64,000 nucleotides of DNA from Treponemataceae bacterium (GTDB taxonomy: Bacteria; Spirochaetota; Spirochaetia; Treponematales; Treponemataceae): contig JAILBN010000015.1 in the NCBI GenBank assembly GCA_024680915.1, forward strand, positions 1-64,000. Reading direction: 5' to 3'. Positions 15,807-24,784 of the stretch are shown one piece after another. Every line of letters starts with the position of its first letter. The stretch's first letter is position 1. Under the pieces are notes generated by a model. That model was not told where the DNA came from. It made no database searches and saw only the letters and a list, made by a program, of their open reading frames with translations. The translations under genes and the position numbers were made by a program.

Positions 15807-16166
15807 ATGATCCAAGAATCAGGAGAAATGTATCTCGAAACAATACTTCTTCTTTCAAGAAAAAAACCGGATGTCCATGCGATAGACATCTCTGACGAAA
15901 TGAATTTCTCAAAACCCAGTATAAGCCGGGCCTTAGGCAGACTGAAAGCTGAAGGCTGCATCACCATAAATGACGAGAACCATATTTATTTGACAGAAAA
16001 AGGACGGGCCATAGCCGAGAACATCTATGAGAAGCATGAGGTTCTCTCCAAGCTTCTTATGTCTCTGGGAGTTGACGAAGAAACAGCCACAGCCGATGCC
16101 TGCAAGATAGAACACGTTATCAGCGACAAGACCTTTGCTGCCATAAAGGCGAAATTCAACCTTTAA
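15807..16166 (+). CDS. DtxR/MntR-family metal-dependent repressor, iron-type metal ligands
   Basis: A 119-residue regulator of the short DtxR/MntR class: a winged helix (residues 1-65) and a dimerisation region, without the C-terminal SH3 domain. The motif ACKIEHVISD (98-107) places Cys99, Glu102 and His103 where DtxR has Cys102, Glu105 and His106; MntR has Glu at the first of these. Met8 aligns with DtxR Met10 and His77 is also kept. The residue pattern therefore points to iron rather than manganese sensing. It is divergent from feoAAB with GTTACC-type operators between, so repression of feo by iron-loaded protein is the likely job. GGAGG precedes the ATG. Confidence 0.9.
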   Translation: MIQESGEMYLETILLLSRKKPDVHAIDISDEMNFSKPSISRALGRLKAEGCITINDENHIYLTEKGRAIAENIYEKHEVLSKLLMSLGVDEETATADACKIEHVISDKTFAAIKAKFNL

Positions 16167-16172
16167 TCAGAC

Positions 16173-16709
16173 ATGGTAATACTTATAGGTGGCTCAAGCC
16201 ACGTGGGGAAAACTCTCATAGCCCAAAAGCTGATGGAAAAGCTGCATTACCCCTACATCAGCCTGGATCATCTGAAGATGGCCTTTATCCGTACTAAGAA
16301 GACAAGCCTGACGGTGGAGGATGACTACGAGATGAGATATTTTCTCTGGCCCTTCGCTGCTGAAATGATAAAGACTGCCATAGAGAACAAGCAGAATATG
16401 ATTGTTGAGGGCTGCTATATCCCAGGAGAATGGAAGGAAAGCTTTTCCCCTGAATACCTTTCCCATATTTACACTACCTTTATCACCATGAGCAAAGAAT
16501 ACATAGAGGATAAGTTCCAGCTTATAAAAGATTACGCCAGTGTCATCGAGAAAAGACCGGATGACCAGCCAGATATGGACCGCCTTATAAAATGCAGCGA
16601 GAACTTCAGACAAGACTGCAGCAAATTCGATATTCCCCTCATAGATATATCAGAGAACTATGATGCGGACGAACTGGTGTGCGATATTATAAAAAATGCC
16701 GGTCTGTGA
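16173..16709 (+). CDS. P-loop nucleotide/small-molecule kinase-like protein
   Basis: A 178-residue P-loop protein. It has a Walker A motif GGSSHVGKT (residues 6-14), a kinase-type LDHLKMAFIR segment and a central VEGCYI strand. It resembles adenylate-kinase-like or 2-phosphoglycerate-kinase-like proteins whose substrate cannot be read from sequence. It starts only six bases after the DtxR-family gene and is surely cotranscribed, so it may be iron-regulated. No lid domain of true adenylate kinase is present. Confidence 0.7.
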   Translation: MVILIGGSSHVGKTLIAQKLMEKLHYPYISLDHLKMAFIRTKKTSLTVEDDYEMRYFLWPFAAEMIKTAIENKQNMIVEGCYIPGEWKESFSPEYLSHIYTTFITMSKEYIEDKFQLIKDYASVIEKRPDDQPDMDRLIKCSENFRQDCSKFDIPLIDISENYDADELVCDIIKNAGL

Positions 16710-16736
16710 TGAAGAAGCCTTCAATCACAGCCGGCA
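16697..16736. terminator. Hairpin at the end of the dtxR-kinase operon
   Basis: TGCCGG/CCGGCA and TGTGAT/ATCACA pair into an interrupted 12-bp stem that spans the kinase stop codon. There is no T run directly after it. A second palindrome, CTGATAAT and ATTATCAG, follows at about 16746-16773. Together they probably mark the end of both convergent transcripts. Confidence 0.5.
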
Positions 16737-16793
16737 CATCTATACTCTGATAATCATACTCTTTTAATTATCAGCCTTCACAAAGAATACACT

Positions 16794-17363
16794 TTATTTT
16801 TTCTGCTCTTTTGCCTTGTTCTCTACCCAGAAAACAATAAGAGGAATCATAACGATCTGAAGCACGATTCCAGGAAGTGAAGAAGGAATGCTTCTCCAAA
16901 TACCGAGAGGAGCCATATTGGCATTGCCCAGAGCATAGAAGGCGAAAGTACAGGCACCCATGCGGAGTACACGACCTGCCACCATCACAAGAAGAGTCTT
17001 GAGAACAAGATTCATTTTCACGTTACGGAGTAAGCCTGCGGCCAGACCATAACCGAAGAGCTCCACCATCATGAAGGGAAGCTGAGCCATTGTAGGCATA
17101 CCGGAAATAAGGAATGCGGCCACAGGGCCAAGAAGACCTGAGATACCACCAGCAAATGGTCCAGCCAAGAAGCCTACGATAATAATGGGCAGATGCATAG
17201 GAGAGAAGGCAATTCCTGGGGCGGTTCCAGAGCCGGAGACAGCACCCAACCAGTGGAAGAACTGGGGGACAACCACAGCCGCGACAATAGAAATAACTGT
17301 CGCAAGCGTCTGAATCTTGATTGAGAGAGGTTCTCTCCTCTCCAACTGAATAATTCCTGTCAT
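16794..17363 (-). CDS. ECF transporter S component
   Basis: A 189-residue membrane protein with about six hydrophobic helices. It contains FSPMHLPIIIVGFLAGPFAG, a proline/histidine-containing helix motif common in ECF S components of the PF12822 type. It would bind a vitamin or similar nutrient and use a T/ATPase module encoded elsewhere, or the one at 784-2891. I start at 17363, after AAGGT, rather than at 17405. It stands alone on its strand. The upstream 170 bases were examined for known riboswitch cores and none was recognised. Confidence 0.8.
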   Translation of the reverse strand: MTGIIQLERREPLSIKIQTLATVISIVAAVVVPQFFHWLGAVSGSGTAPGIAFSPMHLPIIIVGFLAGPFAGGISGLLGPVAAFLISGMPTMAQLPFMMVELFGYGLAAGLLRNVKMNLVLKTLLVMVAGRVLRMGACTFAFYALGNANMAPLGIWRSIPSSLPGIVLQIVMIPLIVFWVENKAKEQKK

Positions 17364-17534
17364 TTTATACCAACCTTTGACATAGATGGATTTATGCTGC
17401 CACAAAAGAGCTCTGCCTTATAAATCTAGAATATTACGCAGCATTGCTTCAATATTACAGGAGTTTTTTATATTGTACAACATAGACAGCTTTTTTTATT
17501 TACTCAATTCTTTTCTCCATGCTATATTTCTTAA

Positions 17535-18815
17535 ATGGAAAAGAGTGAAGCTAATATTACAGAAAAGAAAAAGGCCTTGCCTTTGTGGACCCGTGATTTT
17601 ACCATAATCACCATAGGAAGCGCCATTTCCATGTTCGGGAATTCCATGGCAAGTTTCGGCATGAGTCTTATGGTTCTGGACTACACACAATCCTCCCTGC
17701 TATACGCTATCTACATAGCACTTTACACCTTTCCGCAGCTTATAAGCCCCATAATATCCGGTGCAATTCTTGACCGCTTCTCCCGGAAGAAGATGATTTA
17801 TACCCTGGATTTTATAAGTGCGACCATATACATTCTTATGGGAACAGTTCTTATGCTGGGCTTTTTTAATTATGCCCTCTTCGCAACCATAGTTTTTCTG
17901 CTGGGAATTATAGAAAGCACTTATCATGTGGCCTACGACAGTTTTTACCCCCTTCTTGTGAGCGAAGGCAACTTTCAAAGAGCCTATTCCGTATCCAGCG
18001 TGCTGGAGACAGTCTCTGCCTTCATGGTTCCCCTGGCTGCCCTTGTCTACAATCTTATAGGCATAGGTCCCATTATGCTTATAAATTCACTGACCTTTTT
18101 GATCGCAGCAATTTTTGAGACCCAAATAAAGCAGGAAGAAAAATACATAGACAAGCATCAAGAAAATATTACAGGAGAAAATGCCAGCCCCGTTATACGT
18201 GTGATTACAGATATCAAAGACGGCTTTACCTATCTTTCAAAAGAAAGAGGCCTTATGGCTATAGCTCTTTATTTTCTATTCATCAACATGGCCGGTGGCG
18301 CTATGAATGTCATGTGCCTGCCTTATTATAAAAGCAACTTCGAAAACGGCGAATACCTTTACATGCTCATATTCGGCATGTATTTCGTAGGCAGAACCAT
18401 AGGCGGAATGCTCCACTACAAATTCAAGCTTCCAGTTAAGTACAAATTCACCATAGCCATTCTAGTCTATGTTTTAATAGGCTTTTTAGACGGTTTCTAC
18501 ATGTTCCTGCCCATTAGATTAGCCATGATAGCCTGTTTTTTCAGTGGTATCAGTGGAATAACAAGCTACACCATAAGGATTTCATCCACACAGAACTATG
18601 TGCCTGATGAAATGAAGGGCCGTTTCAACGGAGCCTTCTTGATTCTTTCCACCACCGGAAGCCTGCTGTCAGAGCTTATAGCAGGCTTCCTTTCAGAGAT
18701 AATGGATGCAAGGTTTGTAGTACTTATTTTCAATCTCGTAGGGGTATTGGCGGCCATAGTCTTAATAGGCGGCAACAGGAAAAAAGTTGCAGCGATTTAT
18801 AACACCGACAATTAA
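17535..18815 (+). CDS. Major facilitator superfamily transporter
   Basis: A 426-residue protein with about 12 hydrophobic segments. An MFS-type loop motif (GAILDRFSRKK) occurs between helices 2 and 3, and FNGAFLILSTTGSLLSELIAGFLSE near the end matches enterobactin-exporter or macrolide-efflux-like (MFS_3) proteins. It probably exports a small molecule. It is divergent from the ECF S gene and lies 100 bases before copA. No GTTAGC operator is seen in front of it. The substrate is not known. Confidence 0.85.
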   Translation: MEKSEANITEKKKALPLWTRDFTIITIGSAISMFGNSMASFGMSLMVLDYTQSSLLYAIYIALYTFPQLISPIISGAILDRFSRKKMIYTLDFISATIYILMGTVLMLGFFNYALFATIVFLLGIIESTYHVAYDSFYPLLVSEGNFQRAYSVSSVLETVSAFMVPLAALVYNLIGIGPIMLINSLTFLIAAIFETQIKQEEKYIDKHQENITGENASPVIRVITDIKDGFTYLSKERGLMAIALYFLFINMAGGAMNVMCLPYYKSNFENGEYLYMLIFGMYFVGRTIGGMLHYKFKLPVKYKFTIAILVYVLIGFLDGFYMFLPIRLAMIACFFSGISGITSYTIRISSTQNYVPDEMKGRFNGAFLILSTTGSLLSELIAGFLSEIMDARFVVLIFNLVGVLAAIVLIGGNRKKVAAIYNTDN

Positions 18816-18867
18816 TTCTGAGCAGAAAGGTGGCGAGACCCTGAAGCCCTACCGGAAAAAAGCGCAT

Positions 18868-18913
18868 TTTACATTTATCCTTTTTATTGTTATATTAGTT
18901 AGCGGAGATTAAC
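18868..18913 (+). promoter_or_regulatory. copA promoter with GTTAGC-type operator
   Basis: TTTACA (18868-18873), a 17-base spacer and TATATT (18891-18896) are followed directly by GTTAGC-GGAG-ATTAAC (18898-18913). The spacer of the operator, GGAG, is also the ribosome binding site for the ATG at 18916, as at ecfT. The transcript would have an extremely short leader. Confidence 0.7.
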
Positions 18914-18915
18914 AA

Positions 18916-21537
18916 ATGAAACAATATATAGTTACGGGGATGTCCTGTGCCGCCTGCAGTGCGCGCGTGGAAAAAGCCGTATCAAAAGTTCCCGGCGTCA
19001 CGTCATGTTCCGTCAGTCTTCTTACTAACTCTATGGGGGTGGAAGGGACCGCCACCGACGAGGAGATTATAAAGGCTGTCGTTGATGCCGGATACGGAGC
19101 CCAGCCCAAGACATCCGGCCATGCATCACAAAAAGGAGCCGGTGGAGGAGCCTCCTGCGGGATAAACTCATCCTGCTCATGCTCCCCTAACTCAGCTCCC
19201 TCAGGAGGGTCAGGTGGTGCAAACGACGCCTTGAAGGACAGGGAAACCCCGGTCCTAAGAAAGAGGCTGATTACATCGCTTGTTTTCATGCTTCCCCTTA
19301 TGTACTTTTCCATGGGACATACCATGTGGAAATGGCCCCTGCCCTCCTTCATAGAAGGCAACCAGGTGCTGATCGCCCTGATACAGCTTCTTCTTGCGGC
19401 TATCGTAATGGTCATAAACCAGAAGTTTTTCATAAGCGGCTTCAAGGGTCTTATTCACAGGGCCCCGAACATGGATACCCTTGTATCCCTGGGCTCTGCG
19501 ACCTCTTTTATTTACAGTACAGTGACACTGATGGCCATGACACAGGCTCTTCTTGCAGGAGATCTGCAAGCTCTAGCCCATTATAGCCACAACCTGTACT
19601 TTGAGAGCGCAGCCATGATTCTCACCCTTATCACCGTGGGAAAGATGCTTGAGGCCAGATCAAAGGGAAAAACCACCGACGCTCTGAAAAGCTTGATGAA
19701 GCTTGCCCCTAAAACTGCGGTAATCATCGAGAACGGAGAAGAAAAGACTCTTCCTGTGGAATACGTAAAAAAAGGCGATATCTTCGTCGTCCGCCCAGGT
19801 GAGAACATTCCCGTGGACGGAATAGTCAGGGAAGGCTCCAGCGCAGTGAACGAAGCCGCCCTTACAGGAGAAAGCATACCTGTGGACAAGCTGCCGGGAG
19901 ACAGGGTCTCAGCGGCGACCACGAATATGTCAGGCTTCATAAAGTGCGAGGCCACCCGGGTGGGAGAGGACACTACCCTTTCCCAGATTATACAGATGGT
20001 CAGCGATGCTGCTGCCACAAAGGCGCCTATAGCGAAAATAGCCGACAAGGTATCAGGCATTTTTGTTCCTACAGTAATTTCCATAGCCTTGATAACCTTT
20101 GTCATATGGATGCTTGTGGGTGCTGACATAGGAACCGCCTTGACCCATGGAGTGGCAGTCCTTGTAATAAGCTGCCCCTGTGCCCTGGGTCTGGCAACCC
20201 CTGTTGCCATTATGGTAGGCAACGGAATGGGTGCTAAGAATGGTATTCTCTTCAAAACCGCAGTGGCTTTGGAGCAGGCAGGAAAGACCAAGATAATAGC
20301 CCTGGACAAGACGGGAACCATAACCGCCGGAGAGCCTGAGGTAACAGATATAATTCCGGCCAATAAGCTTGAAGGCAAAGGAGAAGGCTCAGAGGCGGAG
20401 GAAAATGAGCTTTTGACCGCAGCTCTCTCCCTTGAGAAAAAAAGTGAGCACCCTCTCGCAAAGGCTATTGTAAAAAAAGCTGAAGAGCTTAAAATAAAAG
20501 CCGCAGACTCTTCTGACTTTGTAATCCACCCCGGTAACGGACTTACAGGGAGCCTGGAGGGAAAGGTTCTTGCCGGCGGTAACCTAGCCTTCATAAAGAC
20601 AAAGGCGAATATTAGCGACACCGTGGTAAAGGCTGCAGAAAAGCTTTCGGAAGAAGGCAAGACACCGCTCTTCTTTACAAAGGAAGACAAGCTGCTTGGT
20701 ATAATAGCAGTCGCCGACGTTATCAAGGCTGACAGCGCCGAGGCTATAAAAGAGCTGAAGGATATGGGCATCAGAGTCGTCATGCTCACCGGTGACAACG
20801 AAAGAACGGCAAAGGCTATCGGTAGCCAGGCTGGAGTTGATGAAGTCTTTGCAGGTGTACTTCCAGACGGAAAGGAAAGTGTAATAAAGAAATTAAAGGA
20901 AAAGGGAAAGGTCGCCATGGTAGGTGACGGCATAAACGATGCTCCTTCCCTAACAAGGGCTGACATTGGAATCGCTATCGGAGCCGGAGCCGACGTGGCT
21001 GTGGATGCCGCCGATATAGTACTTATGAAGAACAGCCTCATGGATCTTCCTGCCCTTATAAGGCTCAGCCGAGCCACAGTAAGGAACATACACGAGAATC
21101 TTTTCTGGGCCTTCTGCTACAATGTCATAGGAATCCCCCTTGCGGCGGGAGCCTTCGTATCCCTCTTCGGCTGGCATATGAATCCAATGTTCGGAGCGGC
21201 GGCCATGAGCCTTTCAAGCTTCTGCGTAGTATCGAACGCTTTAAGGCTGAACCTGCTGAAAATTTACAAAAGAAAAGATCTGCAAAAGGCAGACACAAGT
21301 ATAAGTCAAAAGGAGACCAGAAATATGGACGAAAAGACCAAGACCATCAAGATTGAAGGTATGATGTGCACCCATTGTGAGGCACATGTCAAGAAGGCTC
21401 TGGAAGCTGTTCCCGGCATTGTGTCGGCCCTTCCCAGCCATGAGAAAAACAACGCGGTCATAACAATGAACGCACCTGTGGATGATGCAGCTATCACAAA
21501 GGCTGTTGAGGAAGCAGGCTACAAAGTCCTGGACTAA
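18916..21537 (+). CDS. copA: CopA-type P1B-1 ATPase with N- and C-terminal HMA domains
   Basis: An 873-residue metal-exporting P-type ATPase. It has an N-terminal HMA domain with GMSCAAC, a Ser/Gly/Cys-rich linker (about 70-110), the actuator TGES, the membrane motif SCPCALG, DKTGT and GDGINDAP. The CPC and the HMA domains indicate Cu(I). After the last membrane helices there is an unusual C-terminal extension (about 804-873), which is a second complete HMA domain with GMMCTHC. The N-terminal half of the extension contains an in-frame ATG with its own ribosome site, so a free CopZ-like chaperone may also be made. The promoter carries a GTTAGC-type operator; no CsoR or CopY site was recognised. 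The 502-residue frame on the other strand is a shadow. Confidence 0.9.
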   Translation: MKQYIVTGMSCAACSARVEKAVSKVPGVTSCSVSLLTNSMGVEGTATDEEIIKAVVDAGYGAQPKTSGHASQKGAGGGASCGINSSCSCSPNSAPSGGSGGANDALKDRETPVLRKRLITSLVFMLPLMYFSMGHTMWKWPLPSFIEGNQVLIALIQLLLAAIVMVINQKFFISGFKGLIHRAPNMDTLVSLGSATSFIYSTVTLMAMTQALLAGDLQALAHYSHNLYFESAAMILTLITVGKMLEARSKGKTTDALKSLMKLAPKTAVIIENGEEKTLPVEYVKKGDIFVVRPGENIPVDGIVREGSSAVNEAALTGESIPVDKLPGDRVSAATTNMSGFIKCEATRVGEDTTLSQIIQMVSDAAATKAPIAKIADKVSGIFVPTVISIALITFVIWMLVGADIGTALTHGVAVLVISCPCALGLATPVAIMVGNGMGAKNGILFKTAVALEQAGKTKIIALDKTGTITAGEPEVTDIIPANKLEGKGEGSEAEENELLTAALSLEKKSEHPLAKAIVKKAEELKIKAADSSDFVIHPGNGLTGSLEGKVLAGGNLAFIKTKANISDTVVKAAEKLSEEGKTPLFFTKEDKLLGIIAVADVIKADSAEAIKELKDMGIRVVMLTGDNERTAKAIGSQAGVDEVFAGVLPDGKESVIKKLKEKGKVAMVGDGINDAPSLTRADIGIAIGAGADVAVDAADIVLMKNSLMDLPALIRLSRATVRNIHENLFWAFCYNVIGIPLAAGAFVSLFGWHMNPMFGAAAMSLSSFCVVSNALRLNLLKIYKRKDLQKADTSISQKETRNMDEKTKTIKIEGMMCTHCEAHVKKALEAVPGIVSALPSHEKNNAVITMNAPVDDAAITKAVEEAGYKVLD
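21325..21537 (+). other. Possible internal start giving a separate CopZ-like chaperone
   Basis: Inside copA, in frame, AGGAG is followed after nine bases by ATG (21325). Translation from here would give a 70-residue single HMA domain with GMMCTHC, the size and form of CopZ copper chaperones. This may be an overlapping gene within copA, or simply the trace of a past fusion of separate copA and copZ genes. E. coli copA is known to yield a short CopA(Z) product by frameshifting, so dual products have precedent. Confidence 0.45.
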
Positions 21538-21543
21538 AAAAGA

Positions 21544-21616
21544 AGCCCCGTAAGAATGATATGCCCTCCTTTTACTTTTGTTCAGGATTATGGGTACATA
21601 TCAAAATTACGGGGCT
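21544..21616. repeat. Long interrupted inverted repeat between copA and the EAL gene
   Basis: AGCCCCGTAA (21544-21553) and TTACGGGGCT (21607-21616) form a 10-bp stem around a 53-base loop that can pair further (GATATG with CATATC, CCC with GGG). It fills the gap between two convergent genes. No T run follows closely. It may end both transcripts or be a small structured RNA. Confidence 0.5.
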
Positions 21617-21625
21617 GAAATCTAT

Positions 21626-23563
21626 TCATACAGCCACAGACTCATCGATCTGATAAGTTCCATCACTTATCATGCTATAGAATTCGGAATCCGGCATGGG
21701 TTTACCGAACAAAAAGCCCTGGACTTGCTCACAACCAGCCTTCTTAAGGAAATCGTAGGCTTCCTGAGTCTCCACACCTTCGGTAAGAGTCGTCATCCCA
21801 AGCTCCTTTGCCAAAGTGATGACATTGGAGAGTATCCTGCGGGATTTAGGATTCTCAGAAAAATTCTCCAAAAACTTCATATCAATCTTCATGACATCAA
21901 AATCATATTCTTTCAGGACATTCAATCCAGAATACCCCGAACCAAAATCATCGAGCCACAGGGTATAACCGAAGGATCGGAATTTAGACAAAGCGGATTT
22001 CAGATTGCCGTCATTCTCGGAAAGTGTACTCTCAGTAATCTCGATGTGTATGCATTTTTTTTCAATTCCATATTTGAGAAGACACTTCTCTACAGCCTCG
22101 GCCAAATTTATTGAATCAAAATCTATCCGAGAGAAATTCAAGGAAACCGGAAGCAGCGGATAATTGTTTTTCCTGGCCTGCACGAGCATCTCGCAGACCT
22201 TCTCGACCACATACATATCCAGCTTGTAAATCTGATGATATTCCTCTAATATTTGAATAAAATCGCTCGGTGCAAGAAAACCAAGAGAAGGATCATCCCA
22301 ACGAGAAAGGGCCTCCACCCCGCACAGCTTTCCATTTTTAGCATTTATAACAGGTTGGTAATAAACTTTGATATAACCTTTATCCACAGCCTCGTCAATA
22401 TTATTTATGATGTATTGTTTCTTTCTGAAATTACTAGCCATTGAATCATCATATTCACAGTAATTCCTGTTAAAATGCTTTTTTATGGTATAGCAGGCAT
22501 ACCTGGCATGATCGCAGGCCACCAAAGGCAGGCAATCCCTGTTCTCAGGCCTGTAAGCTCCAACTTTAAGCTCCAGGCGCACATCATACTTCATTTCAGC
22601 CATCTTTTTCCGGATGATATCCAGTCTATTACCAACTGAATCACTCTTGGCAAGGATTACGAAATTATCATTCGAAAAATGGGCGACTATGGAATCTTTG
22701 AAAACACCGTCGACAATATCGGCAATGTTTTTTAAAAACCTGTTTCCCTCCCAAAAACCGTATTTCTCATTCAATGCCTTAAAGTTCTCTATATCCAGAA
22801 ACAAAAAGATGTATTCCCGGGGATCCGACCTCTTGTCATGAATCAGGTCAAGGGCCTGGCTCCTGAAATAGTTCATATTGGCAATTCCGGTCACTTCATC
22901 ACTTATAGCTATTTTCAGCAATATACTTTGGGCATGCTCAAGCTTCTCGTCCTTTTTGACCTCCTTCAGGGTCTGATGGAAGGAATTTATAGCACTCATA
23001 AGGATAACGATAAAAACAATGGCCAAATTGACCTGAGTGGCATAAGTCGTAGGCTTTACAAACTCGCAGAGCAAGAAGAAAAGAGCATAGGAAATAGACA
23101 GGAAGAGGATGGAGAAAACCGGCCGCCAGACAATAAAGCAGAAAATCAGGATTGTCATAGTAACCAGGGTGACGAACTGCTCCCCCTTGCCATAATCCAA
23201 GAAAGAAATGAATATTCCGAAAACTATAGCAATGAAAGAGAAAAGATAACGGATAAGCTCCCAGCGAAATCTTCTGCTGCTCGGCTTTTTGAGATGTCTT
23301 ACAGAATAAAAGAAAAGCAGGATGGCGACGGCAAGAAGAGCCAGGTAACAAGAAACATGAGTAAGTACCCAGTCAAAGGATCGTTTCGTAGATTCGTTCA
23401 GCTGGCGGATAAAAGTCATTATTATCATACCCAGCTCAAGAACCATGACGACAGAGGAAACATATAAACTTGACTTGATATTGGCAGTATCCAAGCTCTT
23501 TTTTATATATGGAGAATATCTTTCAGTTCCTAAAAACTTTTTCAATTTTTCTTTCCATCTCAT
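21626..23563 (-). CDS. Membrane c-di-GMP phosphodiesterase-type protein (degenerate GGDEF, EAL)
   Basis: A 645-residue protein: about six hydrophobic helices (residues 30-210), a degenerate GGDEF domain (about 235-370) whose active-site loop reads FSNDNF instead of GGDEF, then an EAL domain (about 385-640). The EAL part keeps GVEAL, EITES, the DDFGSGYS loop, KIDMKFL and TEGVET, so hydrolysis of c-di-GMP to pGpG is likely while synthesis is not. The GGDEF remnant may bind GTP as a regulator. It points away from the flanking pseudogene and ends opposite copA. Confidence 0.9.
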   Translation of the reverse strand: MRWKEKLKKFLGTERYSPYIKKSLDTANIKSSLYVSSVVMVLELGMIIMTFIRQLNESTKRSFDWVLTHVSCYLALLAVAILLFFYSVRHLKKPSSRRFRWELIRYLFSFIAIVFGIFISFLDYGKGEQFVTLVTMTILIFCFIVWRPVFSILFLSISYALFFLLCEFVKPTTYATQVNLAIVFIVILMSAINSFHQTLKEVKKDEKLEHAQSILLKIAISDEVTGIANMNYFRSQALDLIHDKRSDPREYIFLFLDIENFKALNEKYGFWEGNRFLKNIADIVDGVFKDSIVAHFSNDNFVILAKSDSVGNRLDIIRKKMAEMKYDVRLELKVGAYRPENRDCLPLVACDHARYACYTIKKHFNRNYCEYDDSMASNFRKKQYIINNIDEAVDKGYIKVYYQPVINAKNGKLCGVEALSRWDDPSLGFLAPSDFIQILEEYHQIYKLDMYVVEKVCEMLVQARKNNYPLLPVSLNFSRIDFDSINLAEAVEKCLLKYGIEKKCIHIEITESTLSENDGNLKSALSKFRSFGYTLWLDDFGSGYSGLNVLKEYDFDVMKIDMKFLENFSENPKSRRILSNVITLAKELGMTTLTEGVETQEAYDFLKKAGCEQVQGFLFGKPMPDSEFYSMISDGTYQIDESVAV

Positions 23564-23729
23564 ATATCAAGTATACGACACTATAAGAAAAAAAGAAGTC
23601 GTCCAGCAGAAAACAATAATGTATTGCGGTTTTCTTTATTTTTTGACAAAGGGAAAAAACATACACAGTATCATTCAATGAGGACGGTGGCAGCCCCTGT
23701 CCTCAAGCACAAACTATCATGAACAAGCA

Positions 23730-24521
23730 GCATCAAGGATTAATGCAGGCAACATTCCTGACATAGCCACAATGGGCATTGATGCGAGATGGGGCGATAT
23801 TGGGTATGGGGTTCATGCGTATTGTCCGGCATCATTCCGCGCACCACAGGAGATGCGGAATGGATAAAAAAAGCGGTTGACGGACAGGAAAGCTTTACTG
23901 ACACTGAGTTTGTTTCGGCACTTAACGTTATCAAGCAATGGGTTGACGACGGAATCCTCGACCCGGCCTCGGTCACCACAAACGATGCAGAAGGCAAAAG
24001 TAACTTTGCAGCGGGCAAATACGTTATGTATATCGACGGTCAGTGGGGGTTCAGAGAGGCAACTTATCCCGAAATGACTTCCGACATAGAACTTATCACT
24101 ATTCCTGCCGTTCCCGGAGAGGCTGCAAATTCAGTCAGGGGGTCCCTTGCAAGCGCATATAGTACAGGTTGGGGAATAACAAAAAAAAGGCTCGCAAAAT
24201 CAAGCTGTTCTTGATGCTGCAAAACGTTGGATCAATTTTGCAAATAATCAAGCAAACACATTAAGGAGACTTACAGGTGGCGGAATCGTAGCCCCTATAA
24301 TCAGGGACTTCCAATACCCGGATGACATTGATTCTCTTATCAGAGAGAAAGCTGCTCTTGTATCATATCCCTCATGTTACGTAATAGACTCTTACCTTGC
24401 AGGAGACGCAAACGATGCTCTCAACAATGGCATAATAGATATTGTCAACAACAGAAAAACACCCCAAGAGGTTGCTTCCATCATAGCTGAAGCATTGAGA
24501 AACCAAGGCAACAACAATTAA
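23730..24521 (+). pseudogene. Remnant of an ABC sugar substrate-binding protein
   Basis: Translation in shifting frames gives pieces of one periplasmic solute-binding protein: INAGNIPDIATMGIDARWGD near 23740, then GDAEWIKKAVDGQESFTDTEFVSAL from about 23840, then VLDAAKRWINFANNQANTLR after 24200, ending at 24521. At least two frameshifts are needed and the N-terminus with the signal peptide is missing. No permease genes follow. The track's 141-residue frame at 23789-24214 is only the middle piece. This is a decayed gene, probably left from a lost carbohydrate uptake operon. Confidence 0.75.
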
Positions 24522-24562
24522 TTTCTTGCACGGCTTTCTAACCACATAAAGCTAAGAGCTAC

Positions 24563-24608
24563 AAAGCCGCTTGTAGAAGTCTCTCCTTCTTCAGGCGGCT
24601 TTTTTTTG
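24563..24608 (+). terminator. Rho-independent terminator after the binding-protein remnant
   Basis: AAGCCGC pairs with GCGGCTT, with inner pairing of AGAAG and CTTCT, and is followed by a T8 run. It probably served the original binding-protein transcript and now insulates glmS. Confidence 0.8.
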
Positions 24609-24784
24609 AAAAAAAGTTTTTCTGTCACGAGGCACAAAACTACGAGAAAACTCAGGATAACTCATATCTTATCCAATCCGTCATACATACTGCTTGTGCG
24701 AACCCCCTAATAATTGTATATTCAGATAGATACAAAAAAAGGCCAGGATACTATAAACAACACAGAGACAAAAAGGAGAAGGAA

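Noticed and set aside
17364-17534. Vitamin riboswitch in front of the second ECF S component
   Set aside because: No TPP, cobalamin, FMN or preQ1 signature could be recognised by eye in this short gap.
19581-21089. 502-residue open frame on the minus strand inside copA
   Set aside because: It is a codon-bias shadow of copA: Ser/Pro/Ala-rich with no domain, no ribosome site and no promoter, opposite a gene with every P-type ATPase motif.
24522-24784. glmS ribozyme or riboswitch upstream of glmS
   Set aside because: No recognisable conserved core; the space holds a terminator and a probable ordinary promoter.
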